Shown here: positions 48,402-57,582 of the stretch, piece by piece
Numbering within the stretch: the stretch's first letter is position 1
How the letters are laid out: the number at the start of each line of letters is the position of its first letter
The notes under the pieces: model-generated
What the model was told of the DNA's origin: nothing
What the model saw: only the letters and a program-made list of their open reading frames with translations
The model's database searches: none
NCBI RefSeq assembly: GCF_004912145.1
Contig: NZ_STGT01000006.1
Location: 62,001-126,000, forward strand
Direction: 5' to 3'
DNA: 64,000 nt
From: Peteryoungia rhizophila
Lineage (GTDB): Bacteria; Pseudomonadota; Alphaproteobacteria; Rhizobiales; Rhizobiaceae
Translations under genes and position numbers: made by a program

Positions 48402-49538
48402 ATGCCCCCCAAGCCCGCCATCATGACCGCCTTTTTCCTCCAGCCGATTGCATTTGGCAGCTGGTTGCCGCAGATCCCCGGCGTTCAGGAGCGACTGGCG
48501 CTTGGGCCAGCCGAACTCGCCATTGCGCTTCTCGGTCTGCCCACTGGCATCCTGCTGATGCTGCCCTTTGCTGGGCAATTGGTCGCCCGGATCGGCAGCC
48601 GCAATACGCTGATCTTTGGTTTCCCGGTCTTTCTCGCGCTGGTGCCCTTGCCGGTCGCGGCACCCGACATCGGTTCGCTCTTCCTGCTACTCGCCCTGCT
48701 CGGGATCGGCCTTTCGACGATCGAGCTCGCCCTAAACGTCGAGGCCGATGTCATCGAGAAGCGCGGCACGGTTTCGATCATGAACCGTTGCCACGGCTTC
48801 TGGAGCCTCGGTATCATGACAGGCAGCCTGATCGGGGCCGGTTTTCTTGCTTTGGACGTGTGGTCATTCCTCGCCATCGGCTTGTTGTCGCTTCTTCTGG
48901 CGCCGGTCGCCCTGGTCGTGTGTCGCGCCTTGCCGATACAGGCAGGTCAGGCGGACGAAGCCGAAAAGCGGTCATCCTGGAGCATGCCCAGCCCCGCCAT
49001 CCTCGGTATCAGCCTTTTCGTCTTCGGCATCACGATGACGGAAGGGGCCGTTGCCGATTGGTCGGCCGTTTATCTCAAGGATATCTTTGCGACATCAGGC
49101 ATGGCGACCGGCATGGGTTACGTCGTCTTTGCCATGTTGGTTTCGGTCGGGCGCTTCCTCGGCGATGCGGCCAAGGAGCGGCTGGGTGCTGTCGTCCTGG
49201 CGCGGATCTGCCTGTCGCTCTCGCTGGCGGGGATGCTGCTTGTCGTCGTCGCACCCGTGACGACCATCGTGTATCTGGGACTTGCCTGCGTCGGTCTCGG
49301 CGTGTCGGTCGGCTTTCCGTTGGCAGTGACCGCTTCTGCCGATCTCGGCGACCGTCCGGCGGCAGAAAATGTGGCGATCCTGAGCTTTATCGCGCTGTTC
49401 GGCTTTCTGGTCGGACCACCGATGATCGGTTTTGTGGCTGAGCTTGCAGGACTGCGAAGCGGACTTGCCACGCTTCTGCCTCCGCTGGTACTCAGCATCC
49501 TGCTTGCCGGTCTCCTGCGTCGCCGAAAGGCCGCCTGA
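48402..49538 (+). CDS. MFS transporter
   Basis: A 378-residue major facilitator protein with about 12 hydrophobic segments and the GSRNTLIFGFPVF-type loop. It resembles the group of MFS proteins near YbjJ, of unclear substrate. N-terminal sequence FFLQPIAFGSWLPQIPGVQ and a central MNRCHGFWSLG segment are distinctive. No regulator or catabolic gene is adjacent, so the substrate is unknown. The first helix is close to the start, so a short N-terminus is expected. Confidence 0.88.
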   Translation: MPPKPAIMTAFFLQPIAFGSWLPQIPGVQERLALGPAELAIALLGLPTGILLMLPFAGQLVARIGSRNTLIFGFPVFLALVPLPVAAPDIGSLFLLLALLGIGLSTIELALNVEADVIEKRGTVSIMNRCHGFWSLGIMTGSLIGAGFLALDVWSFLAIGLLSLLLAPVALVVCRALPIQAGQADEAEKRSSWSMPSPAILGISLFVFGITMTEGAVADWSAVYLKDIFATSGMATGMGYVVFAMLVSVGRFLGDAAKERLGAVVLARICLSLSLAGMLLVVVAPVTTIVYLGLACVGLGVSVGFPLAVTASADLGDRPAAENVAILSFIALFGFLVGPPMIGFVAELAGLRSGLATLLPPLVLSILLAGLLRRRKAA

Positions 49539-49628
49539 CGCCAGCACTTCCCTGTGGGTTTCGCGGATGCGGGCCACACGGGGGCTTCCAAGTCTGTTAG
49601 GGACTACAGATCAACACATGAATTGAGG

Positions 49629-51158
49629 ATGCCGTCATTGAAGGTCGGAATCGATATGGGAACGGTGCAGGGCGGTCAGCCTGCCAAGCTCGATATCGAG
49701 GAGCTTCTCGCGACCCGTCTGCTGGTGCAGGGCAATTCCGGCTCGGGCAAGTCGCATCTTCTGCGTCGTCTCCTTGAACAATCTGCCCAGTGGGTGCAGC
49801 AGGTCATCATTGATCCTGAAGGCGACTTCGTCACGCTCTCCGACAAGTATGGCCATGTCGTCGTCGATGGTGAGCGTACCGAGGCGGAGCTTGCCGGCAT
49901 CGCCGACCGTATCCGGCGTCACCGTGTTTCCTGCGTGCTGACGCTCGAAGGTCTCGACGTCGAGCAGCAGATGCGCGCCGCGGGTGCCTTCCTGAACGGC
50001 CTCTTCGATGCCGATCGCGAATTCTGGTATCCGGTGCTGGTCGTCGTCGACGAAGCGCAGATGTTTGCGCCCGCCGTCGGCGGCGACGTGTCGGAAGACG
50101 CGCGCAAGATGTCGCTCGGTGCCATGACAAACCTGATGTGCCGTGGCCGAAAGCGCGGCCTTGCCGGCGTCATTGCCACGCAGCGCCTGGCAAAGCTTGC
50201 CAAGAACGTCGCAGCCGAAGCCTCGAACTTCCTGATGGGTCGCACCTTTCTTGATATCGATATGGCGCGTGCGGCCGACCTGCTCGGCATGGATCGCCGG
50301 CAGGCGGAGATGTTCCGTGACCTGCAGCGCGGCAATTTTGTCGCGCTGGGCCCTGCCATGTCGCGACGGCCGCTGCCGATCGTCATCGGCGCCGTCGAAA
50401 CCTCGGCGCGTTCGTCATCGCCCATGCTCATGCCGCTGCCAGATGCACCGCAGGATGTCGAGGACCTGATCTTCACGCCCGATCCTGAGGAATTCACCCG
50501 GCCAATCGTGCGCCGCGCGGCGCCGGCACCCCGACCGACGACCGATATTCTGGCCGAACTCTCGCGTTCAACGCCAGCGTCCATGGCACCTGTTGCCAGC
50601 GAATCGCCGATGAGGGGCGCTGAAATGTCGGCGGAAGAGCGCGAGGATCGTCTCTCGGCCGTACTTTCCGAAATCCTCGGTGATCCGCAGGCTGCCTACC
50701 GCACCGACAGCGTGCTTTATCAGGAGTTTCTGGTCAGGGCCCGCATGCGTCGCGTGGCCGGCCCGCCCATGCCCATGGGTGAATTCCGTCGCCGGGTGGC
50801 GATCACGAGGGCAGGGGTCGACGACGAAACGGCGGCGAGCGAGGGCTGGCAGACGGCGCTGTCGCTCTCCGTACGCGTCTCCGACGACCTACAGGGCGTC
50901 TTCCTGCTGCTGGCCAAGGCGGCGCTCCGCAGCGAGGAATGCCCGTCCGACCATCGCATCGCCAGAGCTTATGGCACGCATTCGGCCCGCCGCGCCCGGC
51001 GCCTGCTGGGCTACTTCGAGGAGCAGGGCTTGGTTGTCGTGCACACCGACTTTTCCGGCAAGCGCATCGTCGCCTTCCCAGATCTGGAAGCCGAGACGAA
51101 GCCGGGTGATCCGAACCTCGTGGATGCAGATGATCAAACGGCGTCAGCCGCCGAATAG
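49629..51158 (+). CDS. HerA-like/DUF87 P-loop ATPase
   Basis: A 509-residue ATPase of the FtsK-HerA superfamily: Walker A LVQGNSGSGKS at residues 35-42, Walker B PVLVVVDEAQMF, and an arginine-bearing MCRGRKRGLAGVIATQRLAKL segment typical of HerA. The C-terminal half has a linker rich in Pro and Ala and a helical, possibly winged-helix domain (HSARRARRLLGYFEEQGLVVV). There is no NurA nuclease neighbour, so it is not the archaeal HerA-NurA repair pair. ATG 49629 begins the conserved part; a start at 49554 is unlikely. Confidence 0.82.
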   Translation: MPSLKVGIDMGTVQGGQPAKLDIEELLATRLLVQGNSGSGKSHLLRRLLEQSAQWVQQVIIDPEGDFVTLSDKYGHVVVDGERTEAELAGIADRIRRHRVSCVLTLEGLDVEQQMRAAGAFLNGLFDADREFWYPVLVVVDEAQMFAPAVGGDVSEDARKMSLGAMTNLMCRGRKRGLAGVIATQRLAKLAKNVAAEASNFLMGRTFLDIDMARAADLLGMDRRQAEMFRDLQRGNFVALGPAMSRRPLPIVIGAVETSARSSSPMLMPLPDAPQDVEDLIFTPDPEEFTRPIVRRAAPAPRPTTDILAELSRSTPASMAPVASESPMRGAEMSAEEREDRLSAVLSEILGDPQAAYRTDSVLYQEFLVRARMRRVAGPPMPMGEFRRRVAITRAGVDDETAASEGWQTALSLSVRVSDDLQGVFLLLAKAALRSEECPSDHRIARAYGTHSARRARRLLGYFEEQGLVVVHTDFSGKRIVAFPDLEAETKPGDPNLVDADDQTASAAE

Positions 51159-51186
51159 GCTTCAGGCCCGATAGATGACGGACGGC

Positions 51187-52422
51187 TCAGGCCGTCCGCT
51201 CTTCCCAGACTTGCACGAGAGAGACGATCGTCTCGACGGCCTTCTCCATGTCCTGCACGCTCACCCATTCGAGCGGCGAGTGATAGGCATGGCCGCCGGT
51301 ATAGATGTTAGGGCAGGGCAGGCCCATGAACGACAGGCGCGAGCCGTCCGTGCCGCCGCGAATGCTGTGGCGCACGGGTTCGAGCCCGACACGCCGGACG
51401 GCTTCTTCGAGGTTCGCCATGATCTCCGGATGGCGATCGAGCACGTCCTTCATGTTGCGGTACTGGTGCTTGACCGTGAATGTATGCCGCGAGCCGGGAT
51501 AGGTGGCCATCACCTCCTTCGTGATGCGCTCCAGCAGGTCTTCCTTCTCCTTCAGGCCCTCTTCCGTGAAATCGCGGATGATGAACTGGAGCTTTGCGCC
51601 GTCCATGCTGCCTGACATGTCGACCGGATGGATGAAGCCCTGGCGGCCCTCTGTGGTCTCAGGCGCGATTTCGCGGGGAAGGCGGGCGACGATGTCGCTC
51701 GCGGCCTTGATGGCATTCTCCATCTTGCCCTTGGCGTAACCCGGATGCATGGCGACGCCCGTAATCTCTATCACCACGCCATCTGCCGAGAACGTCTCGT
51801 TCTCGATCTCGCCGACGGTCGAGCCGTCAAGCGTATAGGCGAAGCGGGCGCTAAGCTTTGCGAGGTCCACCTTGTCGGCGCCGCGACCGATTTCCTCGTC
51901 GGTCGTGAAGAGAATCTTGATCGTGCCATGCAGAATTTGCGGATTTGCCATCAGATGGGCGGCCGCCGTCATGATCTCGGCCACGCCCGCCTTGTCGTCG
52001 GCACCGAGCAGGGTCGTGCCATCCGTTGTAACGATGTCGTTGCCGATCTGGTTGTTCAGCTGCGGATGGGAGGCCACACTGATCACCTGGCTCGTGCCGC
52101 CCGTCAGGGTAATATCGCCGCCCTGGTAGTTGCGGACCAGCTGCGGCTTGACATTCGTGCCGGTGAAGTCGGGTGCCGTGTCCATGTGGCTGCAGAAGCA
52201 GATGACCGGAACATCCTTCGCGGTGTTGGCCGAGATCGTCGCATAGACATTGCCGTGTTCGTCCATATGCGCGTCGGTAAGGCCGATCGCCAGGAGTTCT
52301 GCCACCAGCACGCGGCCGAGGTCCTTCTGCTTCTCCGTTGACGGCTGGGCGTCGGAGACCGGGTCAGACTGCGTGTCGATCACCACGTAGCGGAGGAAGC
52401 GGTCGAGAACGGTCTCGGTCAT
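51187..52422 (-). CDS. pepT: Peptidase T
   Basis: Aminotripeptidase, 411 residues, M20 zinc peptidase family. Metal ligands are in FCSHMDTAPDF, LGADDKAG and TDEEIG, and the C-terminal histidine in GGHAYHSPLEW. It acts in the cytoplasm on tripeptides. ATG 52422 is preferred over an in-frame start at 52455. The D-Ala carboxypeptidase gene lies 29 bases upstream on the same strand. Confidence 0.94.
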   Translation of the reverse strand: MTETVLDRFLRYVVIDTQSDPVSDAQPSTEKQKDLGRVLVAELLAIGLTDAHMDEHGNVYATISANTAKDVPVICFCSHMDTAPDFTGTNVKPQLVRNYQGGDITLTGGTSQVISVASHPQLNNQIGNDIVTTDGTTLLGADDKAGVAEIMTAAAHLMANPQILHGTIKILFTTDEEIGRGADKVDLAKLSARFAYTLDGSTVGEIENETFSADGVVIEITGVAMHPGYAKGKMENAIKAASDIVARLPREIAPETTEGRQGFIHPVDMSGSMDGAKLQFIIRDFTEEGLKEKEDLLERITKEVMATYPGSRHTFTVKHQYRNMKDVLDRHPEIMANLEEAVRRVGLEPVRHSIRGGTDGSRLSFMGLPCPNIYTGGHAYHSPLEWVSVQDMEKAVETIVSLVQVWEERTA

Positions 52423-52451
52423 GGGCTTTGCCTTTTCTGGTATTCCTGCAA

Positions 52452-53273
52452 TCACTGGCTGATCTTCGTGCCGAGATGGCGGTCGAAAAGCGTGATCATT
52501 TCCTGCGTACGGGCATTGGCGCTGTCGGCGCCGAGAACGACGCCGACGAGGCGGCGCTTACCGTTGCTGGCCGAGGTCACGATGTTGTAGCCCGACGCGT
52601 TGGTGAAGCCGGTCTTGATGCCCTCGGCGCCGGGATACTGCACCAGGAAGGCGTTGTGGCCGCGAAACTTCATGCCTCGGAAGGTCATGCCGCGCGAGGC
52701 GAAGAGCTTGTATTCCTCGGGGAAGTCGCGCATCAGCGCCAGCCCCAGTCGCGCCATGTCGGTCGCGGTTGTCACCTGACGGGGATCAGGCAGGCCCGAC
52801 GGATTGGTGAAAACTGTATTCGCCATGCCAAGGTCCCGCGCTTTCAACGTCATCATCTGGCCGAAGGCTTCCTCGGAGCCGGCAAGGGTTTCGGCGACAG
52901 CCGTTGCCGCATCATTGGTCGAAAGCACGACCATGCCCATGACCGCCTCGCGCACGCTGATCGTATTGCCGGCGCCGACCGCGAACTTGTAGGGCTCCTT
53001 GTCATTGGCATTCTTGGAAATGACCAGCCGCTGGTCCCAGTCGAATCGGCCTGAATGCAACGCCTCGAAGGTGAGGTAGAGCGTCATCATCTTGGTGAGT
53101 GATGCGGGATACAGCACCCGGTCGGCATTGTCCGCCTCCAGGATCGCTCCGGTTCCGGCATCGACCAGGATGGATGCATGGCCCGGCTTCTGGATCTCTG
53201 CTGCCGCTGGCAAGATGACCAGGAGGAGGCCGGTGAGGGCGAGCATGGACAGGCGGTACAGATGTGTCATCAT
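52452..53273 (-). CDS. D-alanyl-D-alanine carboxypeptidase, short form
   Basis: A 273-residue penicillin-binding protein of the DacA/PBP5 type that trims the terminal D-Ala from peptidoglycan peptides. A signal peptide (LSMLALTGLLLVILPAAA) is followed by the active-site motifs SLTK (58-61), STN and KTGFT. It lacks the C-terminal beta domain and membrane-anchoring helix of PBP5, so it is probably soluble in the periplasm or shed. It precedes pepT in the same orientation. Confidence 0.92.
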   Translation of the reverse strand: MMTHLYRLSMLALTGLLLVILPAAAEIQKPGHASILVDAGTGAILEADNADRVLYPASLTKMMTLYLTFEALHSGRFDWDQRLVISKNANDKEPYKFAVGAGNTISVREAVMGMVVLSTNDAATAVAETLAGSEEAFGQMMTLKARDLGMANTVFTNPSGLPDPRQVTTATDMARLGLALMRDFPEEYKLFASRGMTFRGMKFRGHNAFLVQYPGAEGIKTGFTNASGYNIVTSASNGKRRLVGVVLGADSANARTQEMITLFDRHLGTKISQ

Positions 53274-53600
53274 CGAAGGGCGCGTCTTCTTTTATTGAGC
53301 ATGATCCGGGGATAGCGGAGTTCATGCGTTCTGTCAGCCTTTGCAGGTTCCAGCGCGGCTTTTTCCGCTGGAGAACGCTGCGGCGTCGATGCCTTGTTGA
53401 CAAATTTGTATAACGCCACTAATGACCGCTCCAACGCCGGGCCGAAACGCCCGGTGTTTGTTTTGACATGTCCCGTGGTTTTCTCCGTTCGCTGACGTGA
53501 GAAGCCTGTCGGAACCTCGGAAACGGAGGTTCAGAGGAGGGCGTGTTTCCTTAAGCGGCTTGGCAACAAACCGCTGTAACCTGTTGAAAAGGAAATACGG
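53274..53600. other. Long structured leader/promoter region of rpsD
   Basis: A 327-base gap. TTGACA (53397-53402) with an AT-rich segment downstream marks a promoter. After it come three hairpins: 53435-53456 (CGCCGGGC/GCCCGGTG, then TTTGTTTT), 53512-53532 (GAACCTC-N7-GAGGTTC) and 53554-53575 (AGCGG/CCGCT). This layout suggests an autoregulated or attenuated ribosomal protein leader. Confidence 0.5.
53435..53464 (+). terminator. Terminator-like hairpin in the rpsD leader
   Basis: Stem CGCCGGGC-CGAAAC-GCCCGGTG followed by TTTGTTTT, directly downstream of the probable promoter. It could attenuate rpsD or end an upstream antisense transcript. Confidence 0.5.
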
Positions 53601-54218
53601 ATGAGCAAGCGCGCATCTTCCAAGTATAAAATTGACCGCCGTATGGGCGAAAACATCTGGGGCCGTCCGAAGTCCCCGGTGAACCGCCGCGAATACGGTC
53701 CTGGCCAGCACGGCCAGCGCCGCAAGGGCAAGCTTTCCGACTTCGGCGTGCAGCTGCGCGCCAAGCAGAAGCTCAAGGGCTACTACGGCGATATCCGCGA
53801 GAAGCAGTTCCGCGCAACGTACGACGAAGCCAACCGTCGCAAGGGTGACACGGGTGAAAACCTGATCGGCCTGCTCGAGTCGCGTCTGGACGCCATCGTC
53901 TACCGCGCCAAGTTCGTACCGACGGTCTTCGCTGCCCGTCAGTTCGTCAACCATGGCCACGTCACCGTCAACGGCGTTCGCGTCAACATCGGTTCGTACC
54001 GCTGCAAGGCCGGCGACGTCATCGAAGTTCGCCAGAAGTCGAAGCAGATGGTCACCGTTCTGGAATCGGTAACGCTCGCTGAGCGTGACGTTCCCGACTA
54101 CATCGAAGTCGACCACAACAAGATGGTTGCCACCTTCGTTCGCGTCCCGACCCTGGCTGACGTTCCGTACGCAGTCATCATGGAACCGAACCTGGTCGTC
54201 GAATTCTACTCGCGCTAA
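53601..54218 (+). CDS. rpsD: 30S ribosomal protein S4
   Basis: A 205-residue primary 16S rRNA-binding protein. The S4 RNA-binding domain includes RLDAIVYRAKFVPTVFAARQFVNHGHV, and the N-terminal SKRASSKYKIDRRMGENIW is the alphaproteobacterial form. The gene is monocistronic here rather than in the alpha operon. The start at 53601 has an AAAAGGAAA site and a terminator follows the stop by 23 bases. Confidence 0.98.
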   Translation: MSKRASSKYKIDRRMGENIWGRPKSPVNRREYGPGQHGQRRKGKLSDFGVQLRAKQKLKGYYGDIREKQFRATYDEANRRKGDTGENLIGLLESRLDAIVYRAKFVPTVFAARQFVNHGHVTVNGVRVNIGSYRCKAGDVIEVRQKSKQMVTVLESVTLAERDVPDYIEVDHNKMVATFVRVPTLADVPYAVIMEPNLVVEFYSR

Positions 54219-54241
54219 TTGCTGCCGAGACGGATTTGTGG

Positions 54242-54267
54242 AAAGCCGCCCTTCGGGGCGGCTTTTT
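54242..54267 (+). terminator. Rho-independent terminator after rpsD
   Basis: AAAGCCGCCC-TTCG-GGGCGGCTTTTT: a GC-rich stem with a stable TTCG loop and a T run. Confidence 0.93.
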
Positions 54268-54331
54268 CTGTTTGCAGTGCAGCGCTGCCTGGGGAAGATG
54301 GCGCCGGACTTGGCCGGGCAAGGGGAACGAG

Positions 54332-55258
54332 ATGGATCTGCAGCTGATTGCCGAAGAGATCGTCAGTGCGCTTGAGCCGCGCCTCGGCGAGGGCAAGGTG
54401 GCCGACTACATTCCGGATCTCGCCCGCGTAGACCCCAAGCAGTTCGGCATTGCGATTACCACCGTCGATGGCCAGACCTTCAAGGCTGGCGACGCCGACA
54501 CGGCGTTTTCAATCCAGAGCATTTCCAAGGTCTTCATGCTGACGCTCGCGCTCGGCAAGGCGGGCGAATCGGTCTGGAAGCGGGTGGGTCGCGAACCCTC
54601 CGGCTCCTCCTTCAACTCTATCGTCCAGCTCGAACACGAGCACGGCATCCCTCGCAATCCCTTCATCAATGCCGGTGCGATCGTCGTCACCGACATGGTG
54701 GTGGCGGGCCACGCGCCACGGGAGGCGATCGGCGAGTATCTGCGTTTCATGCGCTACCTCGCCGATGACGAGACACTGTCGATCGATGAGAAGGTGGCGC
54801 AGTCGGAGCAGCGGACCGGCTACCGCAATTTCGCACTGGCCAATTTCATGCGCGGGTTCGGCAATCTCGAACATCCGGTGGAGCACACGCTCGGAGTCTA
54901 TTTCCACCAGTGCGCACTGGCGCTCTCCTGCGTCCAGCTCTCGCATGCCGGTCTCTTCCTCGCCAACAGGGGCACCAATCCGCTGACGGGATTCTCGGTC
55001 GTCTCGCCGAAGCGGGCGCGGCGAATCAATGCCTTGATGCTGATGTGCGGCCATTATGATGGTTCCGGCGATTTCGCCTATCACGTCGGCCTGCCGGGCA
55101 AGTCCGGCGTCGGCGGCGGCATCCTGGCCGTCGCCCCGGGCAAGGCCTCTATTGCTGTCTGGTCACCGGGTCTCAACAAGGTCGGCAATTCGGCGCTCGG
55201 TTCGGCTGCCCTCGAGATGCTGGCAACCCGCACGGGCTGGTCCGTCTTCGGGGCTTGA
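54332..55258 (+). CDS. glsA: Glutaminase
   Basis: A 308-residue serine-dependent beta-lactamase-fold glutaminase that hydrolyses glutamine to glutamate and ammonia. The catalytic SISK is in FSIQSISKVF, with SSFNSIVQLE, NPFINAGAI and CGHYDGSGDFAY blocks. ATG 54332 follows AAGGGGAACGAG; a longer frame from 54236 crosses the rpsD terminator and is rejected. Such glutaminases have been linked to acid tolerance in rhizobia. Confidence 0.95.
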   Translation: MDLQLIAEEIVSALEPRLGEGKVADYIPDLARVDPKQFGIAITTVDGQTFKAGDADTAFSIQSISKVFMLTLALGKAGESVWKRVGREPSGSSFNSIVQLEHEHGIPRNPFINAGAIVVTDMVVAGHAPREAIGEYLRFMRYLADDETLSIDEKVAQSEQRTGYRNFALANFMRGFGNLEHPVEHTLGVYFHQCALALSCVQLSHAGLFLANRGTNPLTGFSVVSPKRARRINALMLMCGHYDGSGDFAYHVGLPGKSGVGGGILAVAPGKASIAVWSPGLNKVGNSALGSAALEMLATRTGWSVFGA

Positions 55259-55315
55259 TCTTCCGGGCTGCAACGGGCATTGCATGGCACAATTGCCGCC
55301 GGGCCGGAGCCGCAG

Positions 55316-56203
55316 ATGAACCTCGTGAACACGATCGACACTCAGGATGCCTCAGCACTCGACGGTGAGGATGCGCTCGACCTCTCGACGGTGCACCCGG
55401 TTTTCGCTCACGCGCCGCGCTCCGTGTCCTTCAACAAGCTGCGCAAGCGGCTCATCCGCCAGGTGCGTCAGGCCATTGGCGATTTCGACATGCTGAAGGG
55501 GCAGACGCGCTGGCTGGTCGGCCTCTCCGGCGGCAAGGACAGCTACGGCCTGCTCGCCATCCTGCTCGATCTGCAATGGCGCGGTCTGCTGCCCGTCGAG
55601 ATCATTGCCTGCAATCTCGATCAGGGGCAGCCGAATTTTCCCAAACACGTCTTGCCGGAGTACTTGGCCTCGATCGGGGTCAAGCACCGCATCGAGTATC
55701 GTGATACCTATTCCATCGTTAAGGAAAAGGTGCCCAGCGGCGGCACTTATTGCTCGCTCTGTTCGCGTCTGAGGCGCGGCAATCTCTACCGCATCGCGCG
55801 GGAGCAGGGCTGTGACGCGTTGGTGCTCGGCCATCACCGCGAGGATATCCTCGAAACCTTCTTCATGAATTTTTTCCATGGCGGCCGGCTTTCGGCGATG
55901 CCTGCCAAGTTGCTCAACGACGAGAAGGATCTCTTCGTGCTGCGGCCGCTCGCCTATGCCGCCGAAGAGGATATGGCACGCTTCGCCCAGGCCATGCAGT
56001 TCCCCATCATCCCTTGTGACCTCTGCGGCTCCCAGGATGGGCTCCAGCGCAATGCGATGAAGGAGATGCTGGCCGGGATCGAATCAAAGATGCCGGGTCG
56101 GAAAGATGCGATGCTCAGGGCGCTTGGTCATGTCGATCCCTCGCATCTGATGGACCCGAAACTCTTCGATTTTGCCGGACTGGTGGCGACGAAGCCGGAG
56201 TGA
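55316..56203 (+). CDS. ttcA: tRNA 2-thiocytidine(32) biosynthesis protein TtcA
   Basis: A 295-residue Fe-S enzyme of the PP-loop superfamily that thiolates cytidine 32 of some tRNAs. PP-loop LSGGKDSYG, cluster-binding cysteines in GTYCSLCSRLRRG and IPCDLCGSQDG. The position of ATG 55316 gives the family N-terminus; an ATG at 55280 is an alternative. It is transcribed in the same direction as glsA with a 57-base gap. Confidence 0.95.
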   Translation: MNLVNTIDTQDASALDGEDALDLSTVHPVFAHAPRSVSFNKLRKRLIRQVRQAIGDFDMLKGQTRWLVGLSGGKDSYGLLAILLDLQWRGLLPVEIIACNLDQGQPNFPKHVLPEYLASIGVKHRIEYRDTYSIVKEKVPSGGTYCSLCSRLRRGNLYRIAREQGCDALVLGHHREDILETFFMNFFHGGRLSAMPAKLLNDEKDLFVLRPLAYAAEEDMARFAQAMQFPIIPCDLCGSQDGLQRNAMKEMLAGIESKMPGRKDAMLRALGHVDPSHLMDPKLFDFAGLVATKPE

Positions 56204-56376
56204 TTGCTGCGCCGCACCTTTTATGGCGCTCTTGCTTGTAAAGACACGGGGAAAATTGACGCATTCTCGACCTATCGGGTTCCGAGACTGGACGGCGCAT
56301 GAGGCTTCTTGCACATTGCGCCCGGACAGGGACTGCGAACGCTGCTTCGCTGAACCGGGAAATTGTGGGAGTAGGA

Positions 56377-57582
56377 ATGTCTGAGGTCGCTCAGCCTTCG
56401 GTGTCGAGGCGTGCCGTGTTTCTCGTCGGAGGATATGAACGCAACGACGCTGCCGGCTTCTTCCGGCGCATCGGGCGCGAGATGGATCGGTTTTGCAAGT
56501 GCTGGTCGGTCGAAGCAACGCTCGAAACGCCAGTGGAGCATGCGCAGGTCTCGGTCACTACGGCGGCCGCCGATTATCGTGGTCCGGATGGTGCCTGCCG
56601 GTCCGACATCACCTTCCTGAGTTTCGACGACATCGTCAAAACCGATGGTGCGCGACCCTTCGTGGTCAGGCTCTTCGCCTATCTCGTGGCCTTCTTCGAT
56701 TATGTACTGAGCGGGACCATGTTCCGCTTCTTTGCCACCAATTGGCGCTTCGCGCTGTACTTTCTCTACCCTTTCGTGATGCTGGTCTTCTTCGCCTGGC
56801 TCGCAACAGCCGCCTATCGCTTGGCTGATCATTTGCCGCTTCCCGGTGGACCGCTCTTGCCACTCATCGTCGGGGCCGGTGTCGCTTATGGCGTCGGCCG
56901 CTTCATCGGGCGGCGCTACTTCGTCTTTCACCTCATGGATCTCTGGTCGTTCAGCCGCGAGCACCTGCATTGCCGTCGTCCTGTGATGGATGCGCGCGTC
57001 GATGCCTGGGCTGGGCTGATTGATGAGCGGCTGTCTGCCACGACCTATGACGAGGTTTTGCTCGTCGGGCATTCGACGGGCGGTGCGCTCATCCTCGACG
57101 TCGCACACCAGCTTGCCGAGCGACGAGTTGGGGAGGGCAGGCCGGTCCATTTCAAGCTTGTCACAGTCGGTTCCACGTCGCTCAAGGTGGCGCTGCATCC
57201 GGCGGCAAGGCGGGCTCGGATGCGATTGGAAGCGCTGGCCCGTCATCCGGACATCCGCTGGACCGAGTTCCAGGCGCTCACCGACATCATCAACTTCTAC
57301 AAATGTGATCCTTACGCCGGTGCTGGACTGATGCATCAGCGTGGCGACGCGTTTCCGCACCAGTTTCAGGTGCGAATCCGCGATATGCTTGAGCGGGACA
57401 CCTATCGCCGCGTGAAGAAGAACTTCTTCCGGGTTCACTATCAGTTCATTTCGGCGAACAGCCGGCGGTATTTCTATGATTTCTTCATGATCTGCTGTGG
57501 CACCCGGCCGATCGAGGCCGTAAGAGGCGATGCGCTGCCGATTGCGGTGGAGGCAGGCAAAACGGCAGAGGCAGTATCATGA
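56377..57582 (+). CDS. Membrane-anchored alpha/beta-hydrolase-like protein (paralogue A)
   Basis: A 401-residue protein. A Rossmann-like beginning (RRAVFLVGGYE) is followed by two closely spaced membrane helices (~125-147 and ~158-176) and a hydrolase core with nucleophile elbow VGHSTGG (Ser233). The C-terminal blocks NFYKCDPY and RVHYQF recur in the paralogue at 62090. GGGAGTAGGA before ATG 56377 fixes the start. It is translationally coupled (ATGA) to the following isoprenylcysteine-methyltransferase-like gene, hinting at lipid or membrane metabolism. The substrate is unknown. Confidence 0.8.
   Translation: MSEVAQPSVSRRAVFLVGGYERNDAAGFFRRIGREMDRFCKCWSVEATLETPVEHAQVSVTTAAADYRGPDGACRSDITFLSFDDIVKTDGARPFVVRLFAYLVAFFDYVLSGTMFRFFATNWRFALYFLYPFVMLVFFAWLATAAYRLADHLPLPGGPLLPLIVGAGVAYGVGRFIGRRYFVFHLMDLWSFSREHLHCRRPVMDARVDAWAGLIDERLSATTYDEVLLVGHSTGGALILDVAHQLAERRVGEGRPVHFKLVTVGSTSLKVALHPAARRARMRLEALARHPDIRWTEFQALTDIINFYKCDPYAGAGLMHQRGDAFPHQFQVRIRDMLERDTYRRVKKNFFRVHYQFISANSRRYFYDFFMICCGTRPIEAVRGDALPIAVEAGKTAEAVS

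Noticed and set aside
54236..54331. N-terminal extension of glsA
   Set aside because: It would run through the rpsD terminator; the ATG at 54332 has a proper ribosome site and fits the family length.
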